From Planctomycetota bacterium (lineage in GTDB: Bacteria; Planctomycetota; UBA1135; UBA2386), in assembly GCA_016713175.1 (NCBI GenBank), contig JADJPQ010000019.1, forward strand, positions 1 to 60,323: 60,323 bases of DNA, written 5' to 3'. This document shows positions 51,146 to 59,533 of this stretch, piece after piece. Each line of letters begins with the position of its first letter. Positions within the stretch are counted from its first letter, which is position 1. Both the position numbers and the translations under genes were made by a program. The notes beneath the pieces were generated by a model. That model was not told the origin of the DNA and made no database searches. It saw only the letters and a list, made by a program, of their open reading frames with translations.

Positions 51146-51741
51146 TGTCCGGACGGCGACGAGTCCCAGCAACCCGACCGCGGCGGCAACCGGCGGCAGG
51201 GTTCACCTTGACCGAACTGCTGGTCGTCGTCGCGATCTTCGGCCTGCTGATGGCGATTGTCGCCCCCAACCTGGGTTCCTTCGTGCCCTCGGCCAAGCTG
51301 GATGCCGCGGCCAAGACCCTGGTCCACCAGATCGACTTCCTGCGTTCGGAAGCGCGCATCCACGGCAAGCGCTACGAACTCGAACTCGACCTCGACAAGG
51401 CGCGCTGGCGCCGCGTCGTGCCGCCGGAAGAGAAGATCACCACCGACCAGGATGTCCGGACCCTCGAGCCATGGTACGAGAACTGGCAGACCTTCGAGGA
51501 CGGTGTGCAGTTCGGCGGCGCCGGCGACGCCTTGAACGGCATGGCGCGGCACAAGATCTACAAGATCGTCTTCGACGAGAACGGCCTGACCGGCGATCAG
51601 GCGATCGTGCTGAAGCTCGCCGACGAACCGAATCTGGTCTGGACGATCCTGCTGCGCGGCCTGACCGGCCGGGCGACGATCGAGACCGACACCCAGGGGC
51701 ACGAGCGGCGGCTCGACGACATCCGCGAGGGCGCGTTCTGA
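51145..51741 (+). CDS. gspH: type II secretion minor pseudopilin GspH
   Basis: 198 residues. Leader cleavage at G|FTLTE (Gly 19), then a membrane helix (LLVVVAIFGLLMAIVAPNL) and a beta-rich body (FLRSEARIHGKRYELELDLD). Position between gspG and gspI and the family motif support GspH. One-base overlaps on both sides point to coupled translation. Confidence 0.85.
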   Translation: MSGRRRVPATRPRRQPAAGFTLTELLVVVAIFGLLMAIVAPNLGSFVPSAKLDAAAKTLVHQIDFLRSEARIHGKRYELELDLDKARWRRVVPPEEKITTDQDVRTLEPWYENWQTFEDGVQFGGAGDALNGMARHKIYKIVFDENGLTGDQAIVLKLADEPNLVWTILLRGLTGRATIETDTQGHERRLDDIREGAF

Positions 51742-52445
51742 TGCACCGGCTCCCGCCCCACCACCGACAGGGTGGCTTCACGCTGCTCGAAGCGCTCGTC
51801 GCCCTGGCGATCGTCGCGATGGTCGTCACCAGCTTCCTCGGCATCCGCACGGCGTCGTTGACCGACGCCACCGAGGCCCGCAACTGGCGGCTCGCCCGCG
51901 AACTGGCCGAAGAGAAGATGTCGGAACTGGCGGCCGGCGCGCGTGAGGTGCAGCCCGAGTCCGGCATGGCGTACGACTTCGAGAAGTACCCTGGCTTCAG
52001 CTACAAGATCGTCATCGGCGAATCGGCCGTCGCGCAGGTCGAGAGCGAGATCGCGTCGCTGGGCAGCGAAGAGGAATCCGAGGACGCGCAGGAACGCACC
52101 CGCTGGCAGCAGGACCGCGACCAGTTCCGCCGCGCATCATCCCGCGGCCTCAGCTACACCGAGCTGCAGGACGAGATGGCGCAGGAGGACTACCGGCTGA
52201 AGCTGGCCGAGAAGGCGCCGACCGAGGACGACTTCGAAGATGTCGCCGTCGTCGTGCTGTTCCCGAACGTGCTCGGCGACGACAACGCGCAGTCGGCCTA
52301 CGTGATGAAGGCGCGGCTGTCGCTGTTGGCGATCTCCGGCCTGACGCCGGAGGAGTCGTCGCAACAAGCCGCCGCGCGCGGCGAGAACCAGGCTGCTGCT
52401 GGCGGTGCCGCCAACGGTGGCGAAGCCGGCGGAGCCAAGGAGTGA
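51741..52445 (+). CDS. gspI: type II secretion minor pseudopilin GspI
   Basis: 234 residues, longer than the usual 120-130. Leader cut at G|FTLLE (Gly 12), helix ALVALAIVAMVVTSF, and the GspI-like LARELAEEKMSEL helix. The extra length is an acidic Glu/Asp/Gln-rich segment (about 95-150) and a Gly/Ala tail. It should form the tip complex with GspJ and GspK. Confidence 0.85.
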   Translation: MHRLPPHHRQGGFTLLEALVALAIVAMVVTSFLGIRTASLTDATEARNWRLARELAEEKMSELAAGAREVQPESGMAYDFEKYPGFSYKIVIGESAVAQVESEIASLGSEEESEDAQERTRWQQDRDQFRRASSRGLSYTELQDEMAQEDYRLKLAEKAPTEDDFEDVAVVVLFPNVLGDDNAQSAYVMKARLSLLAISGLTPEESSQQAAARGENQAAAGGAANGGEAGGAKE

Positions 52446-52447
52446 CC

Positions 52448-53509
52448 ATGCGATCGTCCCACCGAACCTCTGGATGCAGGACCTCTGGATTCACGTTGAT
52501 CGAACTGCTGATCGCGATCGCGATCACGTCGTCGGTGATGTTGACCGTCGGCACCACGTTCCGCGTGATGCTCGATTCGCGCCAGGTCATCGACGAACTG
52601 TCGGAATCGACCGAAGCCGGCCCGCGGATCCTGAACCTGATCGAGCGCGACCTGCGCGCGTTGTGGACCTACAACGTCAAGAAGAACGCGGTGTTGCGCG
52701 GCCGCAGCCTCGACATCGGCAGCTTCGAAGCCGACCGGATCGACGTGATCACCGGCACCGACGCCATCGGCTACGTGCTGGACAACGACAACGTGCAGCG
52801 GAAGCCGACGGTCTGCGAGGTCGGTTACTGGCTGAAGCAGCACCCGCGCTACGACCTGATGGAGCTGTGGCGGCGCGAAGACCCGATGGTCGACCAGGAA
52901 CTGATCACGCAGGGCTCGTTCCAGCTGGTGTACGACCGCCTGAAGAGCTTCAAGATCACCTACTACAAGACGCTGGGCCACGAGGCCGAAGAACTCAACG
53001 AATGGGACAGTTCGCTCGACGACGAACTGCCGCGGCGGATCAAGATCGAGTTCACGCTCGAGCGCAAGCGCGGCAGCAAGAACGTCGTCAGCGACGCCGA
53101 GGTCGAGGACTTCGAGGGCGCCGAGAAGACCTATGTCCGGCACATCGTGCTGGATCGCCGGATGCAGGAGGCACTGCAGGCCGGGATCGCGATGGTGCCG
53201 GTGGCGCCGCCCGAGCCGGAAGAAGCCGAGGCCGGGGGTGGCGGCGGCGGCGCCGCGGAACAGGGAATGGCCGGCGGCGCCGGTGGTCGCGCCAAGCCCG
53301 ATGGCGGCGGCGCCGTCCAGACCAGTGGCAGCATCACGGTCCAAGGCGGAGGTCGGCCGGGTCGCGGCGCCGGGCAGAAGCCGCCGGGCGGCGGGCCGGC
53401 ACAACCGCCACCGCGGCCGCAGGGCGGCACACCCAATCTCGGCGATCTGCTGCGCGGCGGCGGCAGCGGTGGTCTCAACGGCCTGTTCGGTGGTGGCGGT
53501 CGTCGCTGA
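52448..53509 (+). CDS. gspJ: type II secretion minor pseudopilin GspJ with long Gly/Pro-rich tail
   Basis: 353 residues from the ATG at 52448, which has AAGGAG five bases upstream; the GTG at 52442 lies inside that site and is less likely. Leader cut at G|FTLIE, helix LLIAIAITSSVMLTVGTTF, then a body with ERDLRALWTYNV. The last 110 residues are Gly/Pro-rich (from about 245) and probably disordered, unlike typical GspJ. No gspK follows; the next gene is on the other strand, overlapping its end by 35 bases. Confidence 0.82.
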   Translation: MRSSHRTSGCRTSGFTLIELLIAIAITSSVMLTVGTTFRVMLDSRQVIDELSESTEAGPRILNLIERDLRALWTYNVKKNAVLRGRSLDIGSFEADRIDVITGTDAIGYVLDNDNVQRKPTVCEVGYWLKQHPRYDLMELWRREDPMVDQELITQGSFQLVYDRLKSFKITYYKTLGHEAEELNEWDSSLDDELPRRIKIEFTLERKRGSKNVVSDAEVEDFEGAEKTYVRHIVLDRRMQEALQAGIAMVPVAPPEPEEAEAGGGGGGAAEQGMAGGAGGRAKPDGGGAVQTSGSITVQGGGRPGRGAGQKPPGGGPAQPPPRPQGGTPNLGDLLRGGGSGGLNGLFGGGGRR

Positions 53510-54269
53510 CCGTTCGCGGCAGCACGGCGAGCCCGATCCAGATCGTGAAGTCCGGCGACACGAACGACACCAGATCCTCGCCGACCGTCACTTCGAGCCC
53601 GAGGCGCTCGCCGAGCAACAACCGGCCGCCGGTCCACAGTTGCAGCTGATCGCGCGACGCTTTCGGAAAACCCAGTTCGCGCAACGCCGACGTCTCCCAT
53701 TCGAGCTGCACCACCGCGGCCAGCGACGGTGACAACGGCAGCTCGACGCCGCCACCAACCGAGGTCACGTCGCCGAAGTCCACGCCGGCGCCGCGTGCGG
53801 CCGACGGGGTCGCGGCAAACGTGTGTTGCGCATGCGCCGTGAACTCGGCCCAGCTCGTCGGCAGATCCGCCAACACGCCAAAGCCGACATCCACGCCACC
53901 GTTGCCGTAGCCGCGGCCCTGGTCGCCCGTCGGCAATTCGACGCCACCGCGCACCGCCAGCCCGATCCGGTCGCGCCCCGACTCGAGCACCGACTGCGTG
54001 TAGCTCAACGGCACATCCAGCAGCTCGACCCCACCGGCTTCCAGACGATAGACGGTGCGCCCGGCCGCCGTCGCCTCGACTCCGAACGCATCGCGCGGCG
54101 CGTCGTCGCGCCCCTGGTCCGGAAAGCCGAACCATTCGTGGTAGTGGATCACGAAGTCGTCGAGGAACCCGCCGGCCGCATGCGCGAACGGCAGTTCGGC
54201 GCCGACCTCGCCGCCACCGCCGACGCCGAGTCGCAGCCGGGTGCCAACGCGAAGCAGTTCGCCATCCAT
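53475..54269 (-). CDS. DUF3187-like outer-membrane-type protein, N-terminus unclear
   Basis: 264 residues from an ATG at 54267-54269. The same frame runs upstream to a stop at 54378-54380 without any start and reads as protein (SSYFLGGVGNGATFRMDGE), so the true N-terminus lies further up, probably behind a frameshift. The body is rich in beta strands ending in aromatic residues (LAVRGGVELPTGDQ, LWTGGRLLLGE), as in DUF3187 proteins of possible beta-barrel type. The 292-base region to 54669 holds no other gene I can support. Confidence 0.6.
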   Translation of the reverse strand: MDGELLRVGTRLRLGVGGGGEVGAELPFAHAAGGFLDDFVIHYHEWFGFPDQGRDDAPRDAFGVEATAAGRTVYRLEAGGVELLDVPLSYTQSVLESGRDRIGLAVRGGVELPTGDQGRGYGNGGVDVGFGVLADLPTSWAEFTAHAQHTFAATPSAARGAGVDFGDVTSVGGGVELPLSPSLAAVVQLEWETSALRELGFPKASRDQLQLWTGGRLLLGERLGLEVTVGEDLVSFVSPDFTIWIGLAVLPRTVSDDRHHRTGR

Positions 54270-54669
54270 CCGGAACGTCGCACCGTTGCCAACGCCGCCG
54301 AGGAAGTAGCTGCTGTGAGCGCTCGCACCATCGCCGTCTCGCCGCGCCGACGGCGCATCGCGCCGCCGGTTGCCGGATCAGAGGCATCACGGTCAACTGC
54401 CGCGGGATGCTGGTTTGCGCGCGCACCGGCATCGGGCCCAGGCGCCGCGGCTGCCTGGACACTGTAACTCGCGAAAGCCCATCAAAGTGCCAACAAGGCC
54501 GCCCGAGTCCAGCATCCTGACCGCATCGCCGCCAAAGCCTACGGATCCGGAACCGCCGTTCCGACTGGGATTTCGCCTGCCCGGGCCCGGTAGCAAACCG
54601 CCGCATGAACCGACCGTCCGCGTCGCGTAGACTGTGCGGCCCCCCGGCTCCGACCCCGCTCCGACCCGC

Positions 54670-55893
54670 ATGCCCGCACCATCGCTCCGCTCCCCCTGCC
54701 TGCTGTCGCTGTTGTTGCTGGGCGCCTGCGCCGACGGCGGCAAGGAGGATCGCCCGCAGAGCGACGTCAAGATCGCGGCCAACCATCACCTCTACGGGTT
54801 TCGCAGCCTCCGCGGTTTCGGGGCGTTTCCGGTCAAGCCGGAAGCTGCGTTCCCGGACCGCGGCACGCTGTCGATGACGAACGACAGCCGCTACACGATC
54901 ATCCGGCCTGCTGGCACCACGGCCCCGGACTCGTACGCGATCGAGACCAACGGCGCTTTGTCGGTACTGGTGACCGGCGGCGGTCGCGATCCGTCGGTGG
55001 TGTTCCGCGGTGCCTACTCCCGGACGCTGGTCGCCGCCGATGTGCCGTCGGTGTTCTTCTTCACCGATCGGGTGTCGACGACCAGTTCGCCGTCGGTCGG
55101 CATCTACTACGGACTGCCGGTCGTCAATGGTCAGGTCGAACTCGGCGGCGCCTGGCATGTGGTCTCGCTGCACACGATCTTCGCGCCCACATCGGCGCTG
55201 TTGTCCCAACAACGTCGGCCGGGCCGCCCATGGCGAAGTGCAGATTGCCGTCGGCGACGGAGTACGGCCCGCGCGATCGGCGGCATCGGCACCGAGTCCA
55301 GCAATGCCACCCTGACCTTCGGCGGTTCGATCCAGAACCTGCTGGCCGGATCTCCCGCCAGTGGTGACGGCACCGTCAACCTGCTGCTGAACTACACCGC
55401 CGGCACCAGCGCGACAGACACCCGATCGTGCGTCGCCGCGGCCAACCCTGATCTGATCTTTGCGCTCGACAACGACGAAACCGACGAGGAGGCCGGCATC
55501 GTGCTGATGATGCGCAAGTTCGACGCCGGCTCGCCGGCCCAGGACGGCCGCATCGCCGGCACGTTCCTGGTCGGTGGCCACACGCTGTTCGTCAATCCGA
55601 CCAATTCCGGATCGGACGCTTTCCTCGGCACGCTGACCTTGACCGCCCAGAATGGCTTCCGGCTCGAGGCCGTCGGCAATGGCGGCCTCGACTTCAGCTA
55701 CGCCGGGACCTGGCAGGGCAGCATCACCGGGGCGCTGATCCTCACGGTGCAGGGCACCGGCGAGACCTGGTTTGCCGCCGTCTCCCGCGACTACAGCACC
55801 GTGATGCTGATCGACGACCAGGTCGAAACCCGCAGCACCGGCGCCTCCGAACTGAACGTGCTGCTCGGCGTCCGCGAGCGCACCGGATCCTGA
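54670..55893 (+). CDS. lipoprotein, function unknown, with a locally shifted frame
   Basis: 407 codons from ATG 54670. SPCLLSLLLLGAC gives a lipobox ending at Cys 18. The body is beta-rich (GIYYGLPVVNGQVELGG, then FRLEAVGNGGLDFSYAGTW). Between about 55205 and 55262 the open frame turns Arg-rich, whereas the neighbouring frame reads NNVGRAAHGEVQIAVGDG, which fits the rest; a pair of compensating indels is likely. No family recognised. Confidence 0.68.
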   Translation: MPAPSLRSPCLLSLLLLGACADGGKEDRPQSDVKIAANHHLYGFRSLRGFGAFPVKPEAAFPDRGTLSMTNDSRYTIIRPAGTTAPDSYAIETNGALSVLVTGGGRDPSVVFRGAYSRTLVAADVPSVFFFTDRVSTTSSPSVGIYYGLPVVNGQVELGGAWHVVSLHTIFAPTSALLSQQRRPGRPWRSADCRRRRSTARAIGGIGTESSNATLTFGGSIQNLLAGSPASGDGTVNLLLNYTAGTSATDTRSCVAAANPDLIFALDNDETDEEAGIVLMMRKFDAGSPAQDGRIAGTFLVGGHTLFVNPTNSGSDAFLGTLTLTAQNGFRLEAVGNGGLDFSYAGTWQGSITGALILTVQGTGETWFAAVSRDYSTVMLIDDQVETRSTGASELNVLLGVRERTGS

Positions 55894-55974
55894 GCCGACC
55901 CTGAACCACCGCCGACCCGACCCTTCGCCTTTCTCGCATGGTGCGCGCCCACGTGCCTTCGCATAATCCGGCCC

Positions 55975-57348
55975 GTGAACCCCGTACTCTCCCTCGACCT
56001 GCCGTTCGCCAAGCGCCTTGGCCGCGGCAAGGTCCGTGAACTGTTCGAACTGAACGGCGACCTGCTGCTGGTCGCCAGCGACCGCATCTCGGCCTTCGAC
56101 GTCGTGATGCAGGAAGGCATCCCCGGCAAAGGCTGGGTGCTGACCGGAACATCCGCATTCTGGTTCCGCCACCTCGCCGGTGTCTGCGACCACCACCTGC
56201 TGTCGGTCGATGTCGACAGCTGGGCCGACGTGCCCGCCGCCTACAAGGATGTGCTGCGCGGCCGCACGATGCGCTGCAAGAAGGCCAGGCCGCTGCCGAT
56301 CGAATGGGTCGTCCGCGGCTACCTGACCGGCTCCGGCTGGAAGGACTATCAGAAGGACGGCATGGTCTCCGGCGTCCAGCTGCCGGCCGGCCTGCAACAC
56401 GCCAGCGAACTCGACCCGCCGATCCTGACGCCTTCGACCAAGGCCGAGACCGGTCACGATGAGCCGATCTCGTTCGCGCGGGTCGTCGAGATGGTCGGCC
56501 GCGAGGTCGCCGAGCAGGCCCGCGACTACGCGCTCGAGCTGTACCGCCGCGGCCGCGAGTATGCGCGTTCGCGCGGCATCGTGATCGCCGACACCAAGTT
56601 CGAGTTCGGCGTGCTCGACGGCAAGGTCGTGCTGATCGACGAGTGCCTGACGCCCGACAGCAGCCGGTTCTGGCCGGCGCACGAGGTGCGGCCCGGCAGC
56701 AACCCGACCTCGTTCGACAAGCAGTACCTGCGCGACTGGCTGACCGGCACCGGTTGGAACAAGAACCCGCCGCCGCCGACGCTGCCGCCGGAGGTGATCC
56801 AGAAGACCGCGGCGACCTACGCCGAGATCCAGCAGCGCTTGACGGCCCAGAAGCCGATCGCGTTCCTGCTCGGCTCCGACTCCGACCTGCCGGTGCTGGA
56901 AGGCGCGTTCGCGGCGCTGTCCGAACTCGGCGTCGGCTTCCACGTGCGGATCCTGTCGGCGCACCGCACTCCCGAGGAGGCCGGCGAGTTCGCCCGCAAT
57001 GCCCACAAGAACGGCGTGCGGGTGCTGATCGGTGTCGCCGGCATGGCGGCGCACCTCGCCGGTGCGCTCGCCGCGCACTCGACGCTGCCGGTCCTCGGCG
57101 TGCCGGTCGACGCCGGCCCGCTGCAGGGTCACGATGCCCTGTTGTCGACGGCGATGATGCCGCCTGGCATCCCGGTCGCCGCGATGGGCATCGGCAAGGC
57201 TGCCGCGCGCAACGCCGCGCTGCTCGCGGTCCGGATCCTGGCGTTGTCGGATCCGGCGATCGCCGGCCAACTCGAACGTTCGCGGCGCGCCGAACGCGAC
57301 AAGACGCTGGCCAAGGACGCCGAAGTCCGCCGCAAGTACGGCTGCTGA
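55975..57348 (+). CDS. purC-purE: fused SAICAR synthase (PurC) and N5-CAIR mutase/AIR carboxylase-like (PurE)
   Basis: 457 residues from a GTG at 55975. PurC part (about 1-285): SDRISAFD (35-42), WVVRGYLTGSGWK (111-123), DTKFEFG (206-212) and DECLTPDSSRFW (222-233). PurE part (about 294-457): LLGSDSDLPV (298-307), catalytic His 330 in SAHRTP, then AGMAAHLAG and MMPPGIPVA, all class I-like marks. Together these catalyse consecutive steps of purine synthesis. The fusion places PurC first, as in animal PAICS, but animal PurE is class II. The stop overlaps mtnA by one base (TGATG). Confidence 0.92.
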   Translation: MNPVLSLDLPFAKRLGRGKVRELFELNGDLLLVASDRISAFDVVMQEGIPGKGWVLTGTSAFWFRHLAGVCDHHLLSVDVDSWADVPAAYKDVLRGRTMRCKKARPLPIEWVVRGYLTGSGWKDYQKDGMVSGVQLPAGLQHASELDPPILTPSTKAETGHDEPISFARVVEMVGREVAEQARDYALELYRRGREYARSRGIVIADTKFEFGVLDGKVVLIDECLTPDSSRFWPAHEVRPGSNPTSFDKQYLRDWLTGTGWNKNPPPPTLPPEVIQKTAATYAEIQQRLTAQKPIAFLLGSDSDLPVLEGAFAALSELGVGFHVRILSAHRTPEEAGEFARNAHKNGVRVLIGVAGMAAHLAGALAAHSTLPVLGVPVDAGPLQGHDALLSTAMMPPGIPVAAMGIGKAAARNAALLAVRILALSDPAIAGQLERSRRAERDKTLAKDAEVRRKYGC

Positions 57349-58394
57349 TGAACCCGCTGCCGCCGTTGCCGCCGACTCTGTGCTGGCAGGGCGACCTGGA
57401 TGGTGCGCTGCAGATCGTCGATCAGACGTTGCTGCCGCACACGATCGCGGTGCTGACGCTGGCGACATCGGCCGCCGTCGCCGACGCGATCCTGCACTTG
57501 CGCGTCCGCGGCGCCCCGGCGATCGGCATCGCCGGCGCCTATGGCCTGTTCCTGGCCGTCCGGCAGCAGCGCCCCGAGCCACGCGCGTTCGTCGAGACGG
57601 TGCGCGCCCAGTCGATGGCGCTGGCGGCGACCCGCCCGACCGCGGTCAACCTGCGGTGGGCGCTCGACCGTTGCCTCGCGCGCGCGACGCGCGAGCCGAC
57701 GCTCGGCCGCCTGCTCGCCGAGGCCCAGGCGATCGCTGCCCAAGACGAAGCGCATGGCCGCCGCCTGGGCGAACACGGCCGCGCGCTGGTGCGCCTGGCG
57801 GCACCGTGCTCACCCACTGCAACACGGGCCGCCTCGCGACCGGCGGCGATGGCACCGCGCTGGCGGTCTTGTTCGCGGCGTGGCGGCGCGGCGTCCGGTT
57901 CTCGGTGCTGGCCGACGAGACCCGCCCGTTGCTGCAGGGCGCGCGGCTGACCGCACTCGAACTGCAGCGCCAAGGCATCCCGGTCGAACTGATCGTCGAC
58001 GGCGCCGCCGCCGGCCTGATCGCGCGCGGCCAGGTGCAGTTCGTGCTCGTCGGCGCCGACCGGATCGCCGCCAACGGCGACTTCGCCAACAAGGTCGGCA
58101 CCTACGGCCTCGCGCTCGCCTGTGCGGCGCACGGCGTGCCGTTCTACTGCGTGGCGCCGAGCTCGACCTTCGACCCGTCGCTGGCCGACGGGGCACGATC
58201 CCGATCGAAGAACGCGATGCCACCGAGGTCACGCACCTCGCCGGGCAGCGCATCGCCCCGCTCGGCGTCACCGCCCGCAATCCGGCGTTCGACGTCACGC
58301 CGGGGCGCCTCGTGCGCGGCTTCGTCACCGACCGGGGCCTGCTGCGGCCGCCGTTCGCCGCCGGCGTCAAGGCCCTCGGCGCGGCGGTCGATGA
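57348..58394 (+). pseudogene. mtnA: methylthioribose-1-phosphate isomerase, at least two frameshifts
   Basis: About 349 codons' worth, the family's length. Frame 1 carries LHLRVRGAPAIGIAGAYGL and LRWALDRCLA; after a break near 57805, frame 2 carries LTHCNTGRLATGGDGTAL (with the catalytic Cys), VLVGADRIAANGDFANKVGTY and VAPSSTFD; after a break near 58190, frame 3 carries TIPIEERDATEV and NPAFDVTP. MtnA isomerises methylthioribose 1-phosphate in methionine salvage. The end at 58394 is a guess, since no stop falls in the third frame there. Confidence 0.87.
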
Positions 58395-58402
58395 ACGCCG
58401 GC

Positions 58403-58691
58403 ATGGCCACTCGCTACCAAGAACAGCGCACGGCAGTCCGCCAAGGCGGCGTCGTCGCGCACCAAGGCCGCACGGCGGCCCCGCGACGCCGAGCCCAAGC
58501 CTGCGGCGCCGAAGCCGCACGGCGGACATCGACGAACCCGATCGTTCTTCCGCAGCCGTTGCCGACATCGATGCCGATGCACTCGAGTTCATCGAAGCGC
58601 TCGATCGCTTCAAGAAGCAACACGGCCGGCCGTTCCCGAGCTGGAGCGAAGTGCTGCTGTCGTGCGCCAGCTCGGCTACCGCCGCGGCTGA
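58403..58691 (+). pseudogene. small Lys/Ala/Pro-rich basic protein with conserved C-terminal helix, frame broken
   Basis: About 96 codons, read over three frames. The ATG at 58403 is followed, after one extra base near 58410, by KNSARQSAKAASSRTKAARR and EPKPAAPKP, a basic tail like histone H1 or other DNA-bound proteins. After another shift near 58525 comes DALEFIEALDRFKKQHGR, then PFPSWSEVL, and after a last shift near 58660 VVRQLGYRRG and a stop at 58689-58691. I recall this C-terminal pattern from several planctomycete proteins of unknown role. Its end overlaps uppP by 16 bases, tail to tail. Confidence 0.6.
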
Positions 58692-59533
58692 GGCTCGCCG
58701 GACCAGCCGCACGGCAGCCGCGCCAGGAGCCCACGCAGCGAGCGCCGGCGGCGATGCGGTACCCATCGCGAACGGCACGAACGTGTGCCGGCGCAGGAAC
58801 GCGACGAACGGCCGCACGACCACCAGCGCCGACAGGAACGCGAACGCCGTCGCCACCAGGAACGGCGTCGCCAGCGGCGCCCTGCGCCGCCCAGTGCTTC
58901 GCAGCTTCAGCGGCAGGCGCCGTAGAGGATCGGCAGGCCGACCAGGAACGAGAACTCGGCCGCCGCCGGGCGCGACAGCCCGAGCAGCAGGGCGCCGGCG
59001 ATCGTCGCCGCGCCCGGCTCGTGCCCGGGAACCAGGGCGAGGCACTGGCACACGCCGATGCCGAAGGCCTGGCCGGAGCGACATCGCCGCCAGCTCGCCG
59101 CCGGTCGGGCGCCGCCTTGGCCACCGCTCGACGACCAGCAGCAGCACGCCGCCGAGCAGCATGGTGGCCGCCACCACCGCCGGCGAGAACAGGTGGGCGT
59201 CGATCCAGTCGTCGGCGGCGAGGCCGAGCCCGGCCGCCGGCAGCGCGCCGCAGAGGATCTGCCACAACAGGTTCGGCTGCCCGCCGGGGGCGCGCAGCAT
59301 CGTGCCCATCGCGCCGACGAGACGCCGCCAGTAGAGCACCAGGATCGCCGTGATCGCCCCGATCTGGATCGCGATCGCGAACGCGTCGCCTCACCTTCGG
59401 GCAGCCCGAGCAGGCGCTGCGCGACGATCAGATGGCCGGTGCTGCTGACCGGCAGGAACTCGGTCAGGCCTTCGACCAGCCCGAGCACCATCGCGTCGAT
59501 CAGCCCGATCGGCGGCTCCGCCGCCGCGATCAC
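58676..59533 (-). pseudogene. uppP: undecaprenyl-diphosphatase, several frameshifts
   Basis: About 286 codons' worth, close to the family's 270. Readable pieces: LVEGLTEFLPVSSTGHLIVA (with the key Glu), QPNLLWQILCGALPAAGLGL, FPGTSRA and ATIAGALLLGLSRPAAAEFS (the P-G-x-S-R site split by a frame change), and ATAFAFLSALVVVRPFVAFL. Breaks lie near 59390, 59075, 59025, 58915 and 58770. The enzyme recycles the lipid carrier for cell-wall sugars. The GTG at 59531-59533 overlaps the ald stop; an ATG at 59490-59492 is possible. Confidence 0.8.

Noticed and set aside
53131..57582. 1483-codon open frame on the minus strand opposite gspJ, the lipoprotein and purC-purE
   Set aside because: It is Arg/Ala/Gly-rich without any motif and lies antisense to clear genes. 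High GC content removes stop codons from the shadow frame.
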